Source: Rariloculus sp963665575 | GTDB taxonomy: Bacteria; Pseudomonadota; Gammaproteobacteria; Steroidobacterales; Rariloculaceae | DNA length: 64,000 bases | Direction of reading: 5' to 3' | Assembly: GCA_963665575.2 (NCBI GenBank) | Contig: CAXXDW010000004.1 | Coordinates: 62,001-126,000, forward strand | Shown here: one piece after another, positions 7,889 through 16,510 of the stretch | Layout of the letters: every line of letters starts with the position of its first letter | Position numbering within the stretch: the first letter of the stretch is position 1 | Position numbers and translations under genes: made by a program | Notes under the pieces: model-generated | Database searches by the model: none | What the model was told of the DNA's origin: nothing | Seen by the model: only the letters and a program-made list of their open reading frames with translations

Positions 7889-8719
7889 ATGACATGCCTT
7901 TCGCCTGGATTTCGGGCGTCGATCGCCACGATCGCAGCATCGATTGTCTGCGTTGCGTGCACGGACGCGCAAGATCAGCCTGAAGTAGCCGACAGCCCGC
8001 CCGATACGAACGTCGGCAGCCCTCCCGACCTGAACGGGGTATGGCAGGCCATGGGCACCGCCCATTGGAACCTCGAAGCCCATTCGGCCGAGGCCCTGCC
8101 CGCCTTCTGGCAGCTCGGCGCGATTGCCGCGATTCCGGCCGGTCAGAGCTATGTCGTGGATGGCGAGATCCCGTACCTGCCCGAGGCACTCGCCCGGCGT
8201 GAAGCGAATCGGGCCGACTGGCCTGCCAACGATCCCGAAGCGAAGTGCTACCAGCCGGGGATTCCCCGGGCAACGTACCTGCCATACCCGTTTCGCATCG
8301 TGCAGGGCGTCGGCGACATCCTGTTCGCCTACGAATTCGCGAGCGCGAACCGCGTGGTCCACATGGACGAGCATGTCGACTCGCCCATCGACAGCTACAT
8401 GGGATGGTCTAACGGCCGCTGGGAAGGCGAAACACTGGTCGTCGATGTCACCGACTTCAACGGTCTGACCTGGTTCGACCGCGCCGGCAACCATCACAGC
8501 GACGCGCTGGAGGTGACGGAGCGATACACGCCGCGCGGTCCGAATCACATCGACTACGAAGCGACGATCACCGACCCGAACACCTTTTCAAGTCCCTGGA
8601 CGATCTCGATGCCGCTCTATCGCAGAGTGGAGGAAAACTCGCAGATACTCGAGTACAAGTGCGTTGAGTTCGCCGAGGAATTGCTCTACGGACACCTCAA
8701 GCGAATCGAGGAAGAGTGA
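7889..8719 (+). CDS. Putative lipoprotein of unknown function, paralogue of the 6781-7788 protein
   Basis: 276 residues from ATG 7889, preceded by GGGAG about 10 nt upstream; the earlier in-frame codons overlap the divergent gene. The N-terminal hydrophobic segment ends ...IVCVACTDAQ, an imperfect lipobox, so lipid anchoring is possible but not certain. Family motifs: PPDLNGVWQAMGTAHWNLE, YMGWSNGRWEGETLVVDVTD, IDYEATITDPNTFSSPWTI. The DUF6152 gene starts 20 bp after its stop, and the same pairing recurs at 16106-18081, so the two families probably work together. The substrate and activity are unknown. Confidence 0.75.
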   Translation: MTCLSPGFRASIATIAASIVCVACTDAQDQPEVADSPPDTNVGSPPDLNGVWQAMGTAHWNLEAHSAEALPAFWQLGAIAAIPAGQSYVVDGEIPYLPEALARREANRADWPANDPEAKCYQPGIPRATYLPYPFRIVQGVGDILFAYEFASANRVVHMDEHVDSPIDSYMGWSNGRWEGETLVVDVTDFNGLTWFDRAGNHHSDALEVTERYTPRGPNHIDYEATITDPNTFSSPWTISMPLYRRVEENSQILEYKCVEFAEELLYGHLKRIEEE

Positions 8720-8739
8720 CAGCGATCAGGAGACCGACC

Positions 8740-9156
8740 ATGCGAACCAGACTGATGAGTTGCATTGCCGGCGCGGCCTGCGCCCTCGCCGGCGTCGTCG
8801 CGGCGAATGCCCACCACGCATTTTCTGCCGAATTCGACAACACCAGGCCGATCCGTCTGGAGGGCACGGTAACCAAGTGGGAGTGGATCAACCCGCACGC
8901 CTGGGTCAACCTCGATGTCGTCAATGAGGCCGGAGAGATCGAGCATTGGCGCATCGAAGGCGGAGCGCCCAACGCCCTGATCCGCCGCGGCTGGACCAAG
9001 GACTCGCTGCCGCCGGGCACCGAGATCATCGTCGAGGGATTTCTGGCCCGCGATGGTTCGATGCGCGCCAGCGGGCGGGATATCACGTTTACGGACGGCA
9101 CCCAACTCTTTCTCGGCTCCACCGGCATCGGCGCGCCTCCCGGCCTGGAGGAATAG
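8740..9156 (+). CDS. DUF6152 family exported protein
   Basis: 138 residues from ATG 8740 with AGGAG 5-6 nt upstream. A signal peptide (MRTRLMSCIAGAACALAGVV, cleaved about ANA-HH) is followed by HHAFSAEFDNTRPIRLEGTV and NPHAWVNLDV, the hallmark residues of DUF6152. It is a small beta-rich domain, probably periplasmic, with no established function. It is co-directional with the putative lipoprotein gene 20 bp upstream and probably in the same operon. A second copy lies at 16106-16510. Confidence 0.85.
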   Translation: MRTRLMSCIAGAACALAGVVAANAHHAFSAEFDNTRPIRLEGTVTKWEWINPHAWVNLDVVNEAGEIEHWRIEGGAPNALIRRGWTKDSLPPGTEIIVEGFLARDGSMRASGRDITFTDGTQLFLGSTGIGAPPGLEE

Positions 9157-9169
9157 CAACTACAAGCGT

Positions 9170-9198
9170 TTGACAGCCACCACGTCGCCCGATACATT
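9170..9198 (+). promoter_or_regulatory. Promoter of tRNA-Leu
   Basis: A perfect -35 box TTGACA (9170-9175), 17 nt spacer and TACATT (9193-9198) as -10 box. The discriminator that follows is very GC-rich, which is typical of stable-RNA promoters under stringent control. The mature tRNA begins 20 nt downstream. Confidence 0.8.
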
Positions 9199-9218
9199 CG
9201 GGCGCCTCCCGGCCCCCT

Positions 9219-9305
9219 GCCCAGGTGGCGGAATTGGTAGACGCGCATGGTTCAGGTCCATGTCTACGCAAGTAGGTGGAGGTTCGAGTCCTCTCCTGGG
9301 CACCA
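9219..9305 (+). tRNA. tRNA-Leu (anticodon CAG)
   Basis: 87 nt with a 7-bp acceptor stem GCCCAGG (9219-9225) / CCTGGGC (9295-9301), D-arm GCGG..AATTGGTAGA, anticodon stem CATGG/CCATG enclosing TTCAGGT with anticodon CAG at 9253-9255, a long class II variable arm TCTACGCAAGTAG, T-arm GGTTCGAGTCC and encoded 3' CCA (9303-9305). It resembles the Escherichia coli tRNA-Leu(CAG). Confidence 0.98.
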
Positions 9306-9390
9306 CGACTTGTTCCCGCGCCTGACCATCCATGGCAAGCGCCACGCGTTCGGACATTCACCACCTCCTAATCTTCCGGAACAGCACGGC

Positions 9391-9412
9391 CCGACGGAAC
9401 CATTACCGTCGG
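9391..9412. terminator. Possible bidirectional hairpin between tRNA-Leu and the convergent transporter gene
   Basis: Perfect inverted repeat CCGACGG (9391-9397) / CCGTCGG (9406-9412) with an 8-nt loop, lying between the end of the tRNA and the stop codon of the convergent gene at 9449. There is no T-tract on either side, so a classical intrinsic terminator is not proven. Confidence 0.35.
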
Positions 9413-9448
9413 CTCGTAAGTGTTCCGCCAGCCCGTGACGTGGGCGAA

Positions 9449-10369
9449 TTAGCGCTTTTCGCGGACGGCCAATCGCTCGGAAATGACACGCATCGCCCTG
9501 CGGGGTAGCCGGCCGTCGATGGACAACAGCCCCAAGCCGATTGTCGCCGCACCAGCGATCTCATACAGAAGGATTGGTTCGGCAAGGAACATGTTGCCGA
9601 GCAACAGCGCCGTCACCGGGATCAGCAAGGTGACAAGCATCACGTTGCTGGCTCCGGCACGCGTGAGGATCTCGAAGAACACCACGTAGGCGATGGCTGT
9701 TCCGAACAAGGCGAGACCGCACAGTGCCATCCAGACCTCGGTGCTGGGACTCGGCAAGGTCCACGGTCTGTCGACGATAGCGACCACCGCCGTCATGATC
9801 AGAGTCGAGGACAATAGTTGGCAGGTTGCCGATTTCAGCGGCGGAACATCGGCAAGATGCCGGAGTCCCCAAAGCGCGGCAAATCCGTAGCTGATCGTCG
9901 CTGCGAGGCAAAGGCCGATGCCCAGGAGTCGTGCATCTCCCATGTCCGCGCCTGGCCGACTGATGAGTACCACGCCGGCAACGCCCAGCAGAACACCGAC
10001 CACCCTGTACACCGTCAGTCGCTCTTCCCGGAACGACGCCATCACCAGGACGGTGAACAAGGGTGTCATGCCGTTGATGATCGACGCCAGACCGACGCTG
10101 ACCATGGTCTGGCCCGCGTTGAGAAAGCTGAACGGCACTGCATTGTTGAGCAACCCCATGACGAGAAACGGCATCCACGCGGACAGCGTGCGCGGCAGGG
10201 AATGGCCTAGTAACAGCGTCAGACCGAGGAGTATCGCCGCAGCAATCCCCACGCGGGCCAAGACAACGGTCAGTGGCGGCAGCTCGACCACTGCGACGCC
10301 AACGAAGAAGAAGGCGCCGCCCCATAGCACGGACAGCAGCACCAGCAGACCCCACTGCAAGGGGTTCAT
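9449..10369 (-). CDS. EamA/DMT-family inner-membrane transporter
   Basis: Drug/metabolite transporter superfamily protein with two EamA repeats. From ATG 10369 it has 306 residues, a normal family length, with about ten membrane segments; the first is WGLLVLLSVLWGGAFFFVGVA, and the repeat boundary is near LISRPGADMGDARLLG. A longer start at 10507 adds 46 residues and has a GAGG element 6 nt upstream, so it cannot be excluded. The substrate is not predictable. It is a single gene, convergent with tRNA-Leu. Confidence 0.88.
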   Translation of the reverse strand: MNPLQWGLLVLLSVLWGGAFFFVGVAVVELPPLTVVLARVGIAAAILLGLTLLLGHSLPRTLSAWMPFLVMGLLNNAVPFSFLNAGQTMVSVGLASIINGMTPLFTVLVMASFREERLTVYRVVGVLLGVAGVVLISRPGADMGDARLLGIGLCLAATISYGFAALWGLRHLADVPPLKSATCQLLSSTLIMTAVVAIVDRPWTLPSPSTEVWMALCGLALFGTAIAYVVFFEILTRAGASNVMLVTLLIPVTALLLGNMFLAEPILLYEIAGAATIGLGLLSIDGRLPRRAMRVISERLAVREKR

Positions 10370-10748
10370 GGTCTTGGCTTCTTGCACCGGAGATTTCAGT
10401 TCAGTCGCCGCGAAGTCGGCGTCGGCGAGTTTACGTGGGCGAGCCAGGTTCGTCAGCCCGACTCCCGCTGCGGCCAACACCAGTACGGCCTGACTGAACC
10501 CTTGCATAACGCCTCAAGGGCCCGCCCCTCCTTGCCGTACTCACGCGGCAGCCGACATACGATGGGGCAAATGATGGAGTGGGTAAAAGCGTCGGATATC
10601 AATGAAGTACATGAGAGTTAACCCATCACAAACAATGAGATAAATTTCAGATACAAATCCTTTCCTGGCACGACGCCACCTTGCGCATGACATCGCACAA
10701 GGCACTGCAAACATGTTGCCAGCGCAGGTGCGAAAGCACCGGCGTCGC

Positions 10749-11195
10749 TCAGCTTGAGGCCGATACCTCCAGAAACGGGTTTCGGACCATCACAGTTCCG
10801 TACATGCGGCCGTGCTCGAAGTCCTCACTCAGCAGTTCCGGGATTCCATGGACTTCCGCGTAAGCCCAGATATGAGCATCGAACCAGGCCAGGCCGTAGG
10901 CTGCCGCACCTCGCAACGCGGCCCGCAAAACCGCATCGTCGGGATATATGATCTGGAACAGCGCCAGCAATTCTTCGGCTTCGCGGCATGCATCGGGGAA
11001 TTGAAGCAATCGCGTGTCCGGGCGGCCGCGGGTTGTCGCGGCGACAAACTCGACGATTACCTGGTGCGGTATTCGAATGTCTCCCGCAACGATGCCTTCT
11101 CGGAGGATGCCGGTTGCCATCCGCTGCTTCTCCGGGAATCGGTCATCGTGGCGGTAGACCAGAATATTGGTGTCAATCAGTATCCTGGCCGCCAC
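10749..11195 (-). CDS. PIN-domain ribonuclease, VapC-type toxin
   Basis: 148 residues from GTG 11195, preceded by GGGAGGAA 10-14 nt upstream and overlapping the antitoxin gene by 23 bp. PIN acidic residues are present: LIDTNILVYRHD (first Asp), VIVEFVAAT (Glu) and WFDAHIWAYAE (Asp/Glu pair). VapC toxins are Mg-dependent endoribonucleases, often cutting tRNA, and are inhibited by the co-encoded antitoxin. The longer frame to 11279 lies inside the antitoxin gene. The RNA target cannot be told from sequence. Confidence 0.87.
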   Translation of the reverse strand: MAARILIDTNILVYRHDDRFPEKQRMATGILREGIVAGDIRIPHQVIVEFVAATTRGRPDTRLLQFPDACREAEELLALFQIIYPDDAVLRAALRGAAAYGLAWFDAHIWAYAEVHGIPELLSEDFEHGRMYGTVMVRNPFLEVSASS

Positions 11196-11469
11196 GTTCG
11201 TAGAGTTCCTCCCGGGTCCAGTCGCGAGAGGTGGCTTGTCGTCGGGGACGGCGCGATTCGCGCAGCTTCTGACGGGCAACGGAAGCGTCGAAGAGGCGAA
11301 GGCGATCCTCTACTCCAAGCCCCTCTGTTCGTGCTTCGGAACTGTCGGGCACTACGCGAATAACCTCACCGGCGGGTTCAAAACTGATTTCGTCGCCGGG
11401 GTGGATTCGGTATCGCCGGGCCAGTGCCTTGGGCACCGTAACCTGCAGTTTGCTCGTAACTTTTGCCAT
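11173..11469 (-). CDS. AbrB/SpoVT-type antitoxin (VapB-like)
   Basis: 98 residues. The N-terminal swapped-hairpin AbrB DNA-binding domain is visible as MAKVTSKLQVTVPKALARRYRIHPGDEISFEP; the C-terminal half, ending DWTREELYERGG, would be the part that wraps the toxin. AAGGA lies directly before the ATG. It is the first gene of a two-gene toxin-antitoxin operon. A palindrome 14 nt upstream of the start codon is a candidate autorepression site. Confidence 0.88.
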   Translation of the reverse strand: MAKVTSKLQVTVPKALARRYRIHPGDEISFEPAGEVIRVVPDSSEARTEGLGVEDRLRLFDASVARQKLRESRRPRRQATSRDWTREELYERGGQDTD

Positions 11470-11482
11470 TTCCTTACTTTAT

Positions 11483-11499
11483 CAAGGACCTGTTCCTTG
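11483..11499. promoter_or_regulatory. Palindromic candidate operator of the toxin-antitoxin operon
   Basis: Inverted repeat CAAGGA-CCTGT-TCCTTG (6-bp arms, 5-bp spacer) immediately upstream of the antitoxin start at 11469. AbrB-type antitoxins usually repress their own operon by binding such palindromes. Only the symmetry and position support this. Confidence 0.5.
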
Positions 11500-11925
11500 T
11501 CAATGATTGTTTCAGGGCGATTGCTCCGTCTTGACAGGTATGACCATCCCGGATCAACGCGCCCATACCCGGAGAGGCGGCACCCAGCAAATGAGGTCGG
11601 AGCCGACGAAGGCTTCTCCCGACCCGGACATGACCGAACCGTTCACCGGGACGTCGTTGACTCGCTTGCCGCTGTGTCGCGTGGTCGGTTACCTGAACGA
11701 GTGGAGCCGCCGGTTCGTTTCGGTACCGGATGGGACGCCATCGGGCGATATACCAGGGAAGGACATCGAAGCCCTTGAAGGAAACTGCTTGCTGCCTCCG
11801 TGCACGAGTAAACCAACCTTCGCCGGACTGTCCGGAAGGGCAATCCAGCAGCTCGACCGGTGCCATTCCCCCGAATTAATTCCTATTAACTTAGTGGCTT
11901 GAGACGAAGGAGCGAACCAGACACG
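11500..11925. other. Non-coding or degraded stretch, no supported gene
   Basis: Open frames exist on both strands (about 130 codons each), but they are Arg/Pro/Ser-rich, overlap each other and resemble no family I recognise. I see no RNA gene, insertion-sequence end or repeat. It may be the remnant of a lost gene between the toxin-antitoxin pair and the permease operon. Confidence 0.4.
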
Positions 11926-13218
11926 TCACTCGCTCACTCTGGCCGTCGATCGCAGCCTGTTCCAGATCCACAGCACCGCCATCCCCGTCAACAACGTGTC
12001 TATTGCGGTCACGCTCGTAAGGCTCCATTCACTCGTTCTCTCGATGAATCCGACGGCGCAGCCGATGCTCCACGCTGCCATTGCGGCCCAGCGGTAATCG
12101 GGAACAGCGTCGGTTGGATTCGCGTCGATTCGGGTCTCCCGGAGCAGGAAGTAGTCCGCCAGGTAGACCCCGGCGATGGGCGGAACGATGATGCCGAGCA
12201 GGATCAGAAACTCCACGAAGAGGTCCATGATCCCGGCAAGCGCCAGCAACGTGCCGATCACGCCTGAGACCAGGGTGATCACCCAGTCCCGGACGCTCGG
12301 CAGCATCCGGGCGATGCTCAGCGAGGCGGAGTACAGGTTGTTGATGTTCGTGGTCCACGTCGCGAAGACCATCACGATGAGCACGGGAATGCCAAGGCCC
12401 AGGCTTGTCATCGAAGCGATCAGGTCCGGTTCGGCGGAGACCAGGACCGGCAAGCCCGCGAGCAGCAGAACCAGGGGAAATCCAATGCCGTAACTCAGGA
12501 ACGAGCCGGTGATGGCATCCCGCCGCCGACGCGCGAAACGGGCCAGGTCCGGAACCAGCGTGACGCCCACGAAAAAGCTGCCGATCACGATGGAAACCCC
12601 CGCAGAAATCGAGGCAAGTTCCTCTTGGGGTTGTCCTGCGACATCGCTCAGTTCTGCCAGGCTCGCGCCTTCCAGTACCCTCCAGACCCCGTAGACGAGC
12701 AACGCGGCAAGCAAGGGCACTGCGATGCGACTCAGCCGATTGATGGCGCGAAAACCGTAGATGGTCGTTGCCACCATCAGCACGCCACCGGCGATGGTAA
12801 AGATCGGATGCGGCACGAACACACCAAACGCGTCGTCCACTGCCTGGGAAAGCGCTCGGCCGAAAAGGGCCGCGGTCACCCCGTACCAACCGAACAGCGT
12901 AATGGCGAGGATCAGATTGACGCAGTTCGAGCCGCTCCGGCCAAAGCAGGACCGAATGATGTTGTAGGTTGAAAGCCGGGTCTCGGTACCCACACGCATG
13001 GTCAGATAGCCTATGCAGGCGGTCAGGAAACCGCCGAGGACGATGGCAAGCGTACCTTCGATCAGCCCAAGGGCTGCCATCAGTTCGGTGCCCACGAGAA
13101 ATGCCGGCAAGGTGATGCTGACGCCGATGATGACGACGGCGATGGCCGTGCCGCTGACCGATTCGGCCGCCGGTACCGGGCCGCGCGAGTGATTGTCTGT
13201 CAGACCCTGGGCTGTCAT
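11926..13218 (-). CDS. NCS1-family cytosine/purine-type permease (CodB-like)
   Basis: About 430 residues with twelve predicted membrane segments, for example TAIAVVIIGVSITLPAFLVG, FGWYGVTAALFGRAL and VLIVMVFATWTTNINNLYSA; these match the NCS1 transporters of nucleobases, allantoin or hydantoin. ATG 13218 has AGGTGG upstream; an in-frame GTG at 13230 is possible. It is the third gene of an operon after the hydantoinase/oxoprolinase-like and DUF917 genes (8-20 bp spacing), so it probably imports their substrate, perhaps a hydantoin, pyrimidine or cyclic amide. Confidence 0.87.
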   Translation of the reverse strand: MTAQGLTDNHSRGPVPAAESVSGTAIAVVIIGVSITLPAFLVGTELMAALGLIEGTLAIVLGGFLTACIGYLTMRVGTETRLSTYNIIRSCFGRSGSNCVNLILAITLFGWYGVTAALFGRALSQAVDDAFGVFVPHPIFTIAGGVLMVATTIYGFRAINRLSRIAVPLLAALLVYGVWRVLEGASLAELSDVAGQPQEELASISAGVSIVIGSFFVGVTLVPDLARFARRRRDAITGSFLSYGIGFPLVLLLAGLPVLVSAEPDLIASMTSLGLGIPVLIVMVFATWTTNINNLYSASLSIARMLPSVRDWVITLVSGVIGTLLALAGIMDLFVEFLILLGIIVPPIAGVYLADYFLLRETRIDANPTDAVPDYRWAAMAAWSIGCAVGFIERTSEWSLTSVTAIDTLLTGMAVLWIWNRLRSTARVSE

Positions 13219-13238
13219 GTTCTTCGCCACCTGCAGGG

Positions 13239-14366
13239 TTAACGCGCCGCCAGTTCCGCGAGCGGGCGATACGCATGCTTCATGCCGAACGCCTCCGGCC
13301 CCACGACCTTCAACGCATGCTCGGTCCGGAAAACCGGGTGGCAGGACAGACCCAGCGCCGTCACCCTCTGGCCGTAGCGGATATCCGGTGTCGGGATCGG
13401 CTCGGCGGTCTCGCTGTCAACGACACAGATCAGGTCCGGCGTCAGCGCTTGCGGCACACCGTCGAGCGTCAGCGCCAGGTACTCGTTTCGAAATTCGATG
13501 TGGGCACGATGACCGGCCCCGTCCAGCGGCGCCAGGTCAACCCAGCCGATCGCAAATCCCCGCTCGGTCGAGCGCCATACATCCACGACCTTGCCATCGA
13601 AGAGCCGGACCACGTCGATGTCTGCGGCGTTGGCGCGAATGCTCTCGACCAGCGAATCGATCGGGGAGGCGCCGGTTCTTGCGCCCTCGATGGCCCTGCC
13701 CAGTTCAAGCGCCAGGGTGATCGTATCGGGTATGGCAACGCGCTTCGCGTCGCGGCCGGTCATCGGGTAGGCCGACAGGATGGAAAACAGGCCCATTCCC
13801 ATGCACACGGCCCGTGCAATCGCTTCTCCCTTCCTGTCGTCCCTGCTGTGGCAAATGACGGTATTCAGATGCTCGTCGGTCATGACGAAAGGCGAGGCGG
13901 AGATCCCGTTGATTGAAAAGCTCGTCATCTGAAGCTCGGGGAAAGCCCGCCGCATGCCGTCGCCGTCGATGACGGGGAGTCCGCACGCGGCCGCGGCCAC
14001 GATCGGGACCAGTGAATTGCTCCCGCCCACTTCGGCGGGGATCAATGCATCGGCCTTGCGTCCGATGTGCGCCTCGAGCGTTCGAACGGCGTGCACGACA
14101 TGCGGCAGTTCAAACAGGCGCTCTTTCTCGACTGTCGGGGCGCCAAACCCGGCCACACAGATGACCTGCGCGTCATCGTCGAGATCGTGGAGCTTGACCA
14201 GGTTCGCGTGACCGCCGCCCTGGGCGCGAAACTGGCGGGCGGCGAGCAGGGAAATGTAGGGATCGCCCCCGCCCCCGGCGCCGAGCAGCGTCGCGCCTAC
14301 GGCGATGCGCGCGACCTGATCGATATCCAGTTTCCGGAAGCTATCCTCCATTCGTGGATGAGACAT
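13239..14366 (-). CDS. DUF917 family protein
   Basis: 375 residues, family-typical. The start at 14366 has GGAGG 7 nt upstream. Characteristic motifs are AVGATLLGAGGGGDPYI near residue 23, PAEVGGSNSLVPIVAAA around 110 and VIDGDGMRRAFPELQMTSF. DUF917 proteins are regularly encoded next to hydantoinase/oxoprolinase (HyuA) proteins and NCS1 permeases, as here; they have no proven catalytic role that I know of. It lies between the HyuA-like gene (39 bp) and the permease gene. Confidence 0.9.
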   Translation of the reverse strand: MSHPRMEDSFRKLDIDQVARIAVGATLLGAGGGGDPYISLLAARQFRAQGGGHANLVKLHDLDDDAQVICVAGFGAPTVEKERLFELPHVVHAVRTLEAHIGRKADALIPAEVGGSNSLVPIVAAAACGLPVIDGDGMRRAFPELQMTSFSINGISASPFVMTDEHLNTVICHSRDDRKGEAIARAVCMGMGLFSILSAYPMTGRDAKRVAIPDTITLALELGRAIEGARTGASPIDSLVESIRANAADIDVVRLFDGKVVDVWRSTERGFAIGWVDLAPLDGAGHRAHIEFRNEYLALTLDGVPQALTPDLICVVDSETAEPIPTPDIRYGQRVTALGLSCHPVFRTEHALKVVGPEAFGMKHAYRPLAELAAR

Positions 14367-14405
14367 TGTCCGCCTCCTGCGAAAAATCGTGAGCGCCGGC
14401 CGCCG

Positions 14406-15965
14406 TCACATTGTTGCGCTCGACAACGCCAATTCGCCGGCCGCCTTGACTCGCAACCGCACCAGTGCGCCCGGCACATAGCTCAACGGGATTTCCTCGA
14501 CGTTGGTGATCCCTATGGTCCCTGGCCGGGCACCGGCGTCGAGCGCTGCCTGACTGGCCCGTTCCCGGGCCGCCGCCAGCGCCCCGTCGCGCCCCAGCGC
14601 TTCATAGGAAAAAACCGCGTCGACCTCCCCGCCCGCCAACGCAATCGACGCTCCCACGGCATTGGCCACCGCAGCGCTCTCCGGGACGATGACTTCGGAT
14701 ACCCCGGGTATGTCCCGCGAAATGAGCACCGAACCGCCGCCGACGAGGATGAGCGGCACCGGCTCGGCACTGGTTTTCATGCGGTCCACGCCCTCGGCGA
14801 GCATCCGGTGAATCCCGGTGACGGCGAGTTCGACGGTCTCCCGCGGCAAGTCGGCGACCAGGGTCGGATCCCCCATTGTTGCGTATTGCGCCGCGACCGC
14901 CACATCGCTCGCGGTCAGCGTCCCGCCGCCGAACACAAGGGCTTCATCGAGCAGGCGGTATCCCAGCGATCGCGGCCCGATGGTCAGGCCGGATTCGCTC
15001 TCCGTTACGAGGCTTCCTCCGCCAAGACCCAGCGCCAGGATATCGGGCATCCGAAAGTTCGTTCGAACCCCGCCGATGTCCACGGTGACCGAGGACTCTC
15101 GCGGAAAGCCGTTGCTCAGCATGCCGATATCGGTCGTCGTGCCGCCGATGTCCGCCACCAATGCATCGGTGCAGCCGGAAAGAAATGCCGCCCCCCTCAT
15201 GGAATTGGTGGGCCCTGATGCGAACGTCAGCACGGGGTAACGCTCCGCCACATCGGCCGTCATCAGCGTGCCGTCGTTCTGGCTCAGGAAGAACGGCGCT
15301 TCGATGCGAAGTTGCCGCAACGCTCGTCGAATGGAGCTCACGACCCGGGCCGACAGCTCGACAAGGCAGGCGTTCATGATCGCGGCGTTTTCCCGCTCGA
15401 GCAGACCCAGGCTGCCGACCTCGGATGAACGCGTGACGGACACTTCGGGCATCTCGTTTCTGACGATGTCTTCGGCACGCTTTTCCATGTCATCGTTGAC
15501 GGGAGAGAAAAGCGCGCTGATGGCCACGGTCTTCCAGCCGTTCCCGCGGAAACGCCTGGCCGCGTCACGTACCGCAAGCTCGTCCAGTTCGGAGTCGACT
15601 CTGCCGTCCACGTGGTAGCCGCCGCCGACGAGGACCATGTTGCCGCCGATGGCCAGAGCCAGATCCGCCGGCCAGCCGCTGGTGGGCAAGACTCCCGATG
15701 AGGCCGGCAGCGCAATGCGAACAAGACCGACCTTCAACAGCCCTTCGCGCGCGACGAACGCATTGGTGAAATGCGTGGTGCCGATCGCGACGCAGCGGAT
15801 GCGGTCGGTCGGCACATCGGAGTCTTTCAGGACCGATTGAATGGCGCTGAAAATTCCGTCGCTGACATCGGGGCTTGTCGGCAACTTCCTCGAGGCGATC
15901 AGCGTCGTGCCATCCATGAGCACGGCGTCTGTGTTGGTGCCGCCTACGTCAACGCCAAGAATCAT
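14406..15965 (-). CDS. Hydantoinase/oxoprolinase family protein (HyuA-like, ASKHA fold)
   Basis: 519 residues. The N-terminus MILGVDVGGTNTDAVLMDG is the phosphate-1 loop of the ASKHA ATPase fold; CVAIGTTHFTNAFVAREG, SALFSPVNDDMEKRAEDIV and VADIGGTTTDIGMLSNG match the hydantoinase A N- and core domains. Relatives hydrolyse cyclic amides (N-methylhydantoin, 5-oxoproline) with ATP. This is a stand-alone short form with DUF917 rather than a HyuB partner, so the substrate is open. First gene of the operon running down to 11926. Confidence 0.88.
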   Translation of the reverse strand: MILGVDVGGTNTDAVLMDGTTLIASRKLPTSPDVSDGIFSAIQSVLKDSDVPTDRIRCVAIGTTHFTNAFVAREGLLKVGLVRIALPASSGVLPTSGWPADLALAIGGNMVLVGGGYHVDGRVDSELDELAVRDAARRFRGNGWKTVAISALFSPVNDDMEKRAEDIVRNEMPEVSVTRSSEVGSLGLLERENAAIMNACLVELSARVVSSIRRALRQLRIEAPFFLSQNDGTLMTADVAERYPVLTFASGPTNSMRGAAFLSGCTDALVADIGGTTTDIGMLSNGFPRESSVTVDIGGVRTNFRMPDILALGLGGGSLVTESESGLTIGPRSLGYRLLDEALVFGGGTLTASDVAVAAQYATMGDPTLVADLPRETVELAVTGIHRMLAEGVDRMKTSAEPVPLILVGGGSVLISRDIPGVSEVIVPESAAVANAVGASIALAGGEVDAVFSYEALGRDGALAAARERASQAALDAGARPGTIGITNVEEIPLSYVPGALVRLRVKAAGELALSSATM

Positions 15966-16105
15966 GGGTCAGGTGGGTCCCGAAGGATTCTCCCGGTTCA
16001 GAAAATCATGGAAATGTCGATACTGACCCACCATCGCCGTCCACGAGCCGCCGTCGTTGCAACGCGCGGACCTGTCGGTAGCTATCCGCGCGAGCCGGAC
16101 AGCGA

Positions 16106-16510
16106 TTACTGTGACTCGTCCGGCTCCGGCGAGCCCTCGAACAGCGTGCGGCCATCGGCGAGGATCGCTTTGGCCAGACTCGCGGTGGAAGTACCGTTTC
16201 GTGCCTGGTAGGCCTCAACTATCAATACCGTGCCGGCGGCCAGATCCCCGGGCCTGAAGCCACGGCGAATCAGTCCGTTCGCAGAGCGGGTCTCCAGGGC
16301 CCAGTTGACCACGTTGCCAGCCTCATCCTCCACGTCCAGATAGATCCAGGCATGGGGATTGGCCCACCTCATTTCGGACACCCTGCCCTCAAGACGCACG
16401 GGGCTGTTGATGTCGAACTCGGCGGAGAACGAGTGATGCGCCAGGCCGCTGCCTGCCCCCAGGGTCAGGCCAAGACTCATGAATATTTGTGCGCTCAGTG
16501 TCCGGGTCAT
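16106..16510 (-). CDS. DUF6152 family exported protein, second copy
   Basis: 134 residues with an N-terminal signal peptide (MTRTLSAQIFMSLGLTLGAG, cleavage about GLA-HH). The mature part begins HHSFSAEFDINSPVRLEGRV and contains NPHAWIYLDVEDEAG, as in the copy at 8740. Its ATG overlaps the stop codon of the upstream gene in ATGA, so translation is coupled. The same pairing with a member of the secreted paralogue family occurs at 7889-9156. Confidence 0.87.
   Translation of the reverse strand: MTRTLSAQIFMSLGLTLGAGSGLAHHSFSAEFDINSPVRLEGRVSEMRWANPHAWIYLDVEDEAGNVVNWALETRSANGLIRRGFRPGDLAAGTVLIVEAYQARNGTSTASLAKAILADGRTLFEGSPEPDESQ

Noticed and set aside
11474..11902. Overlapping 130-codon frames on both strands upstream of the permease operon
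   Set aside because: No motif, signal peptide or ribosome-binding site supports either; kept as a non-coding stretch.
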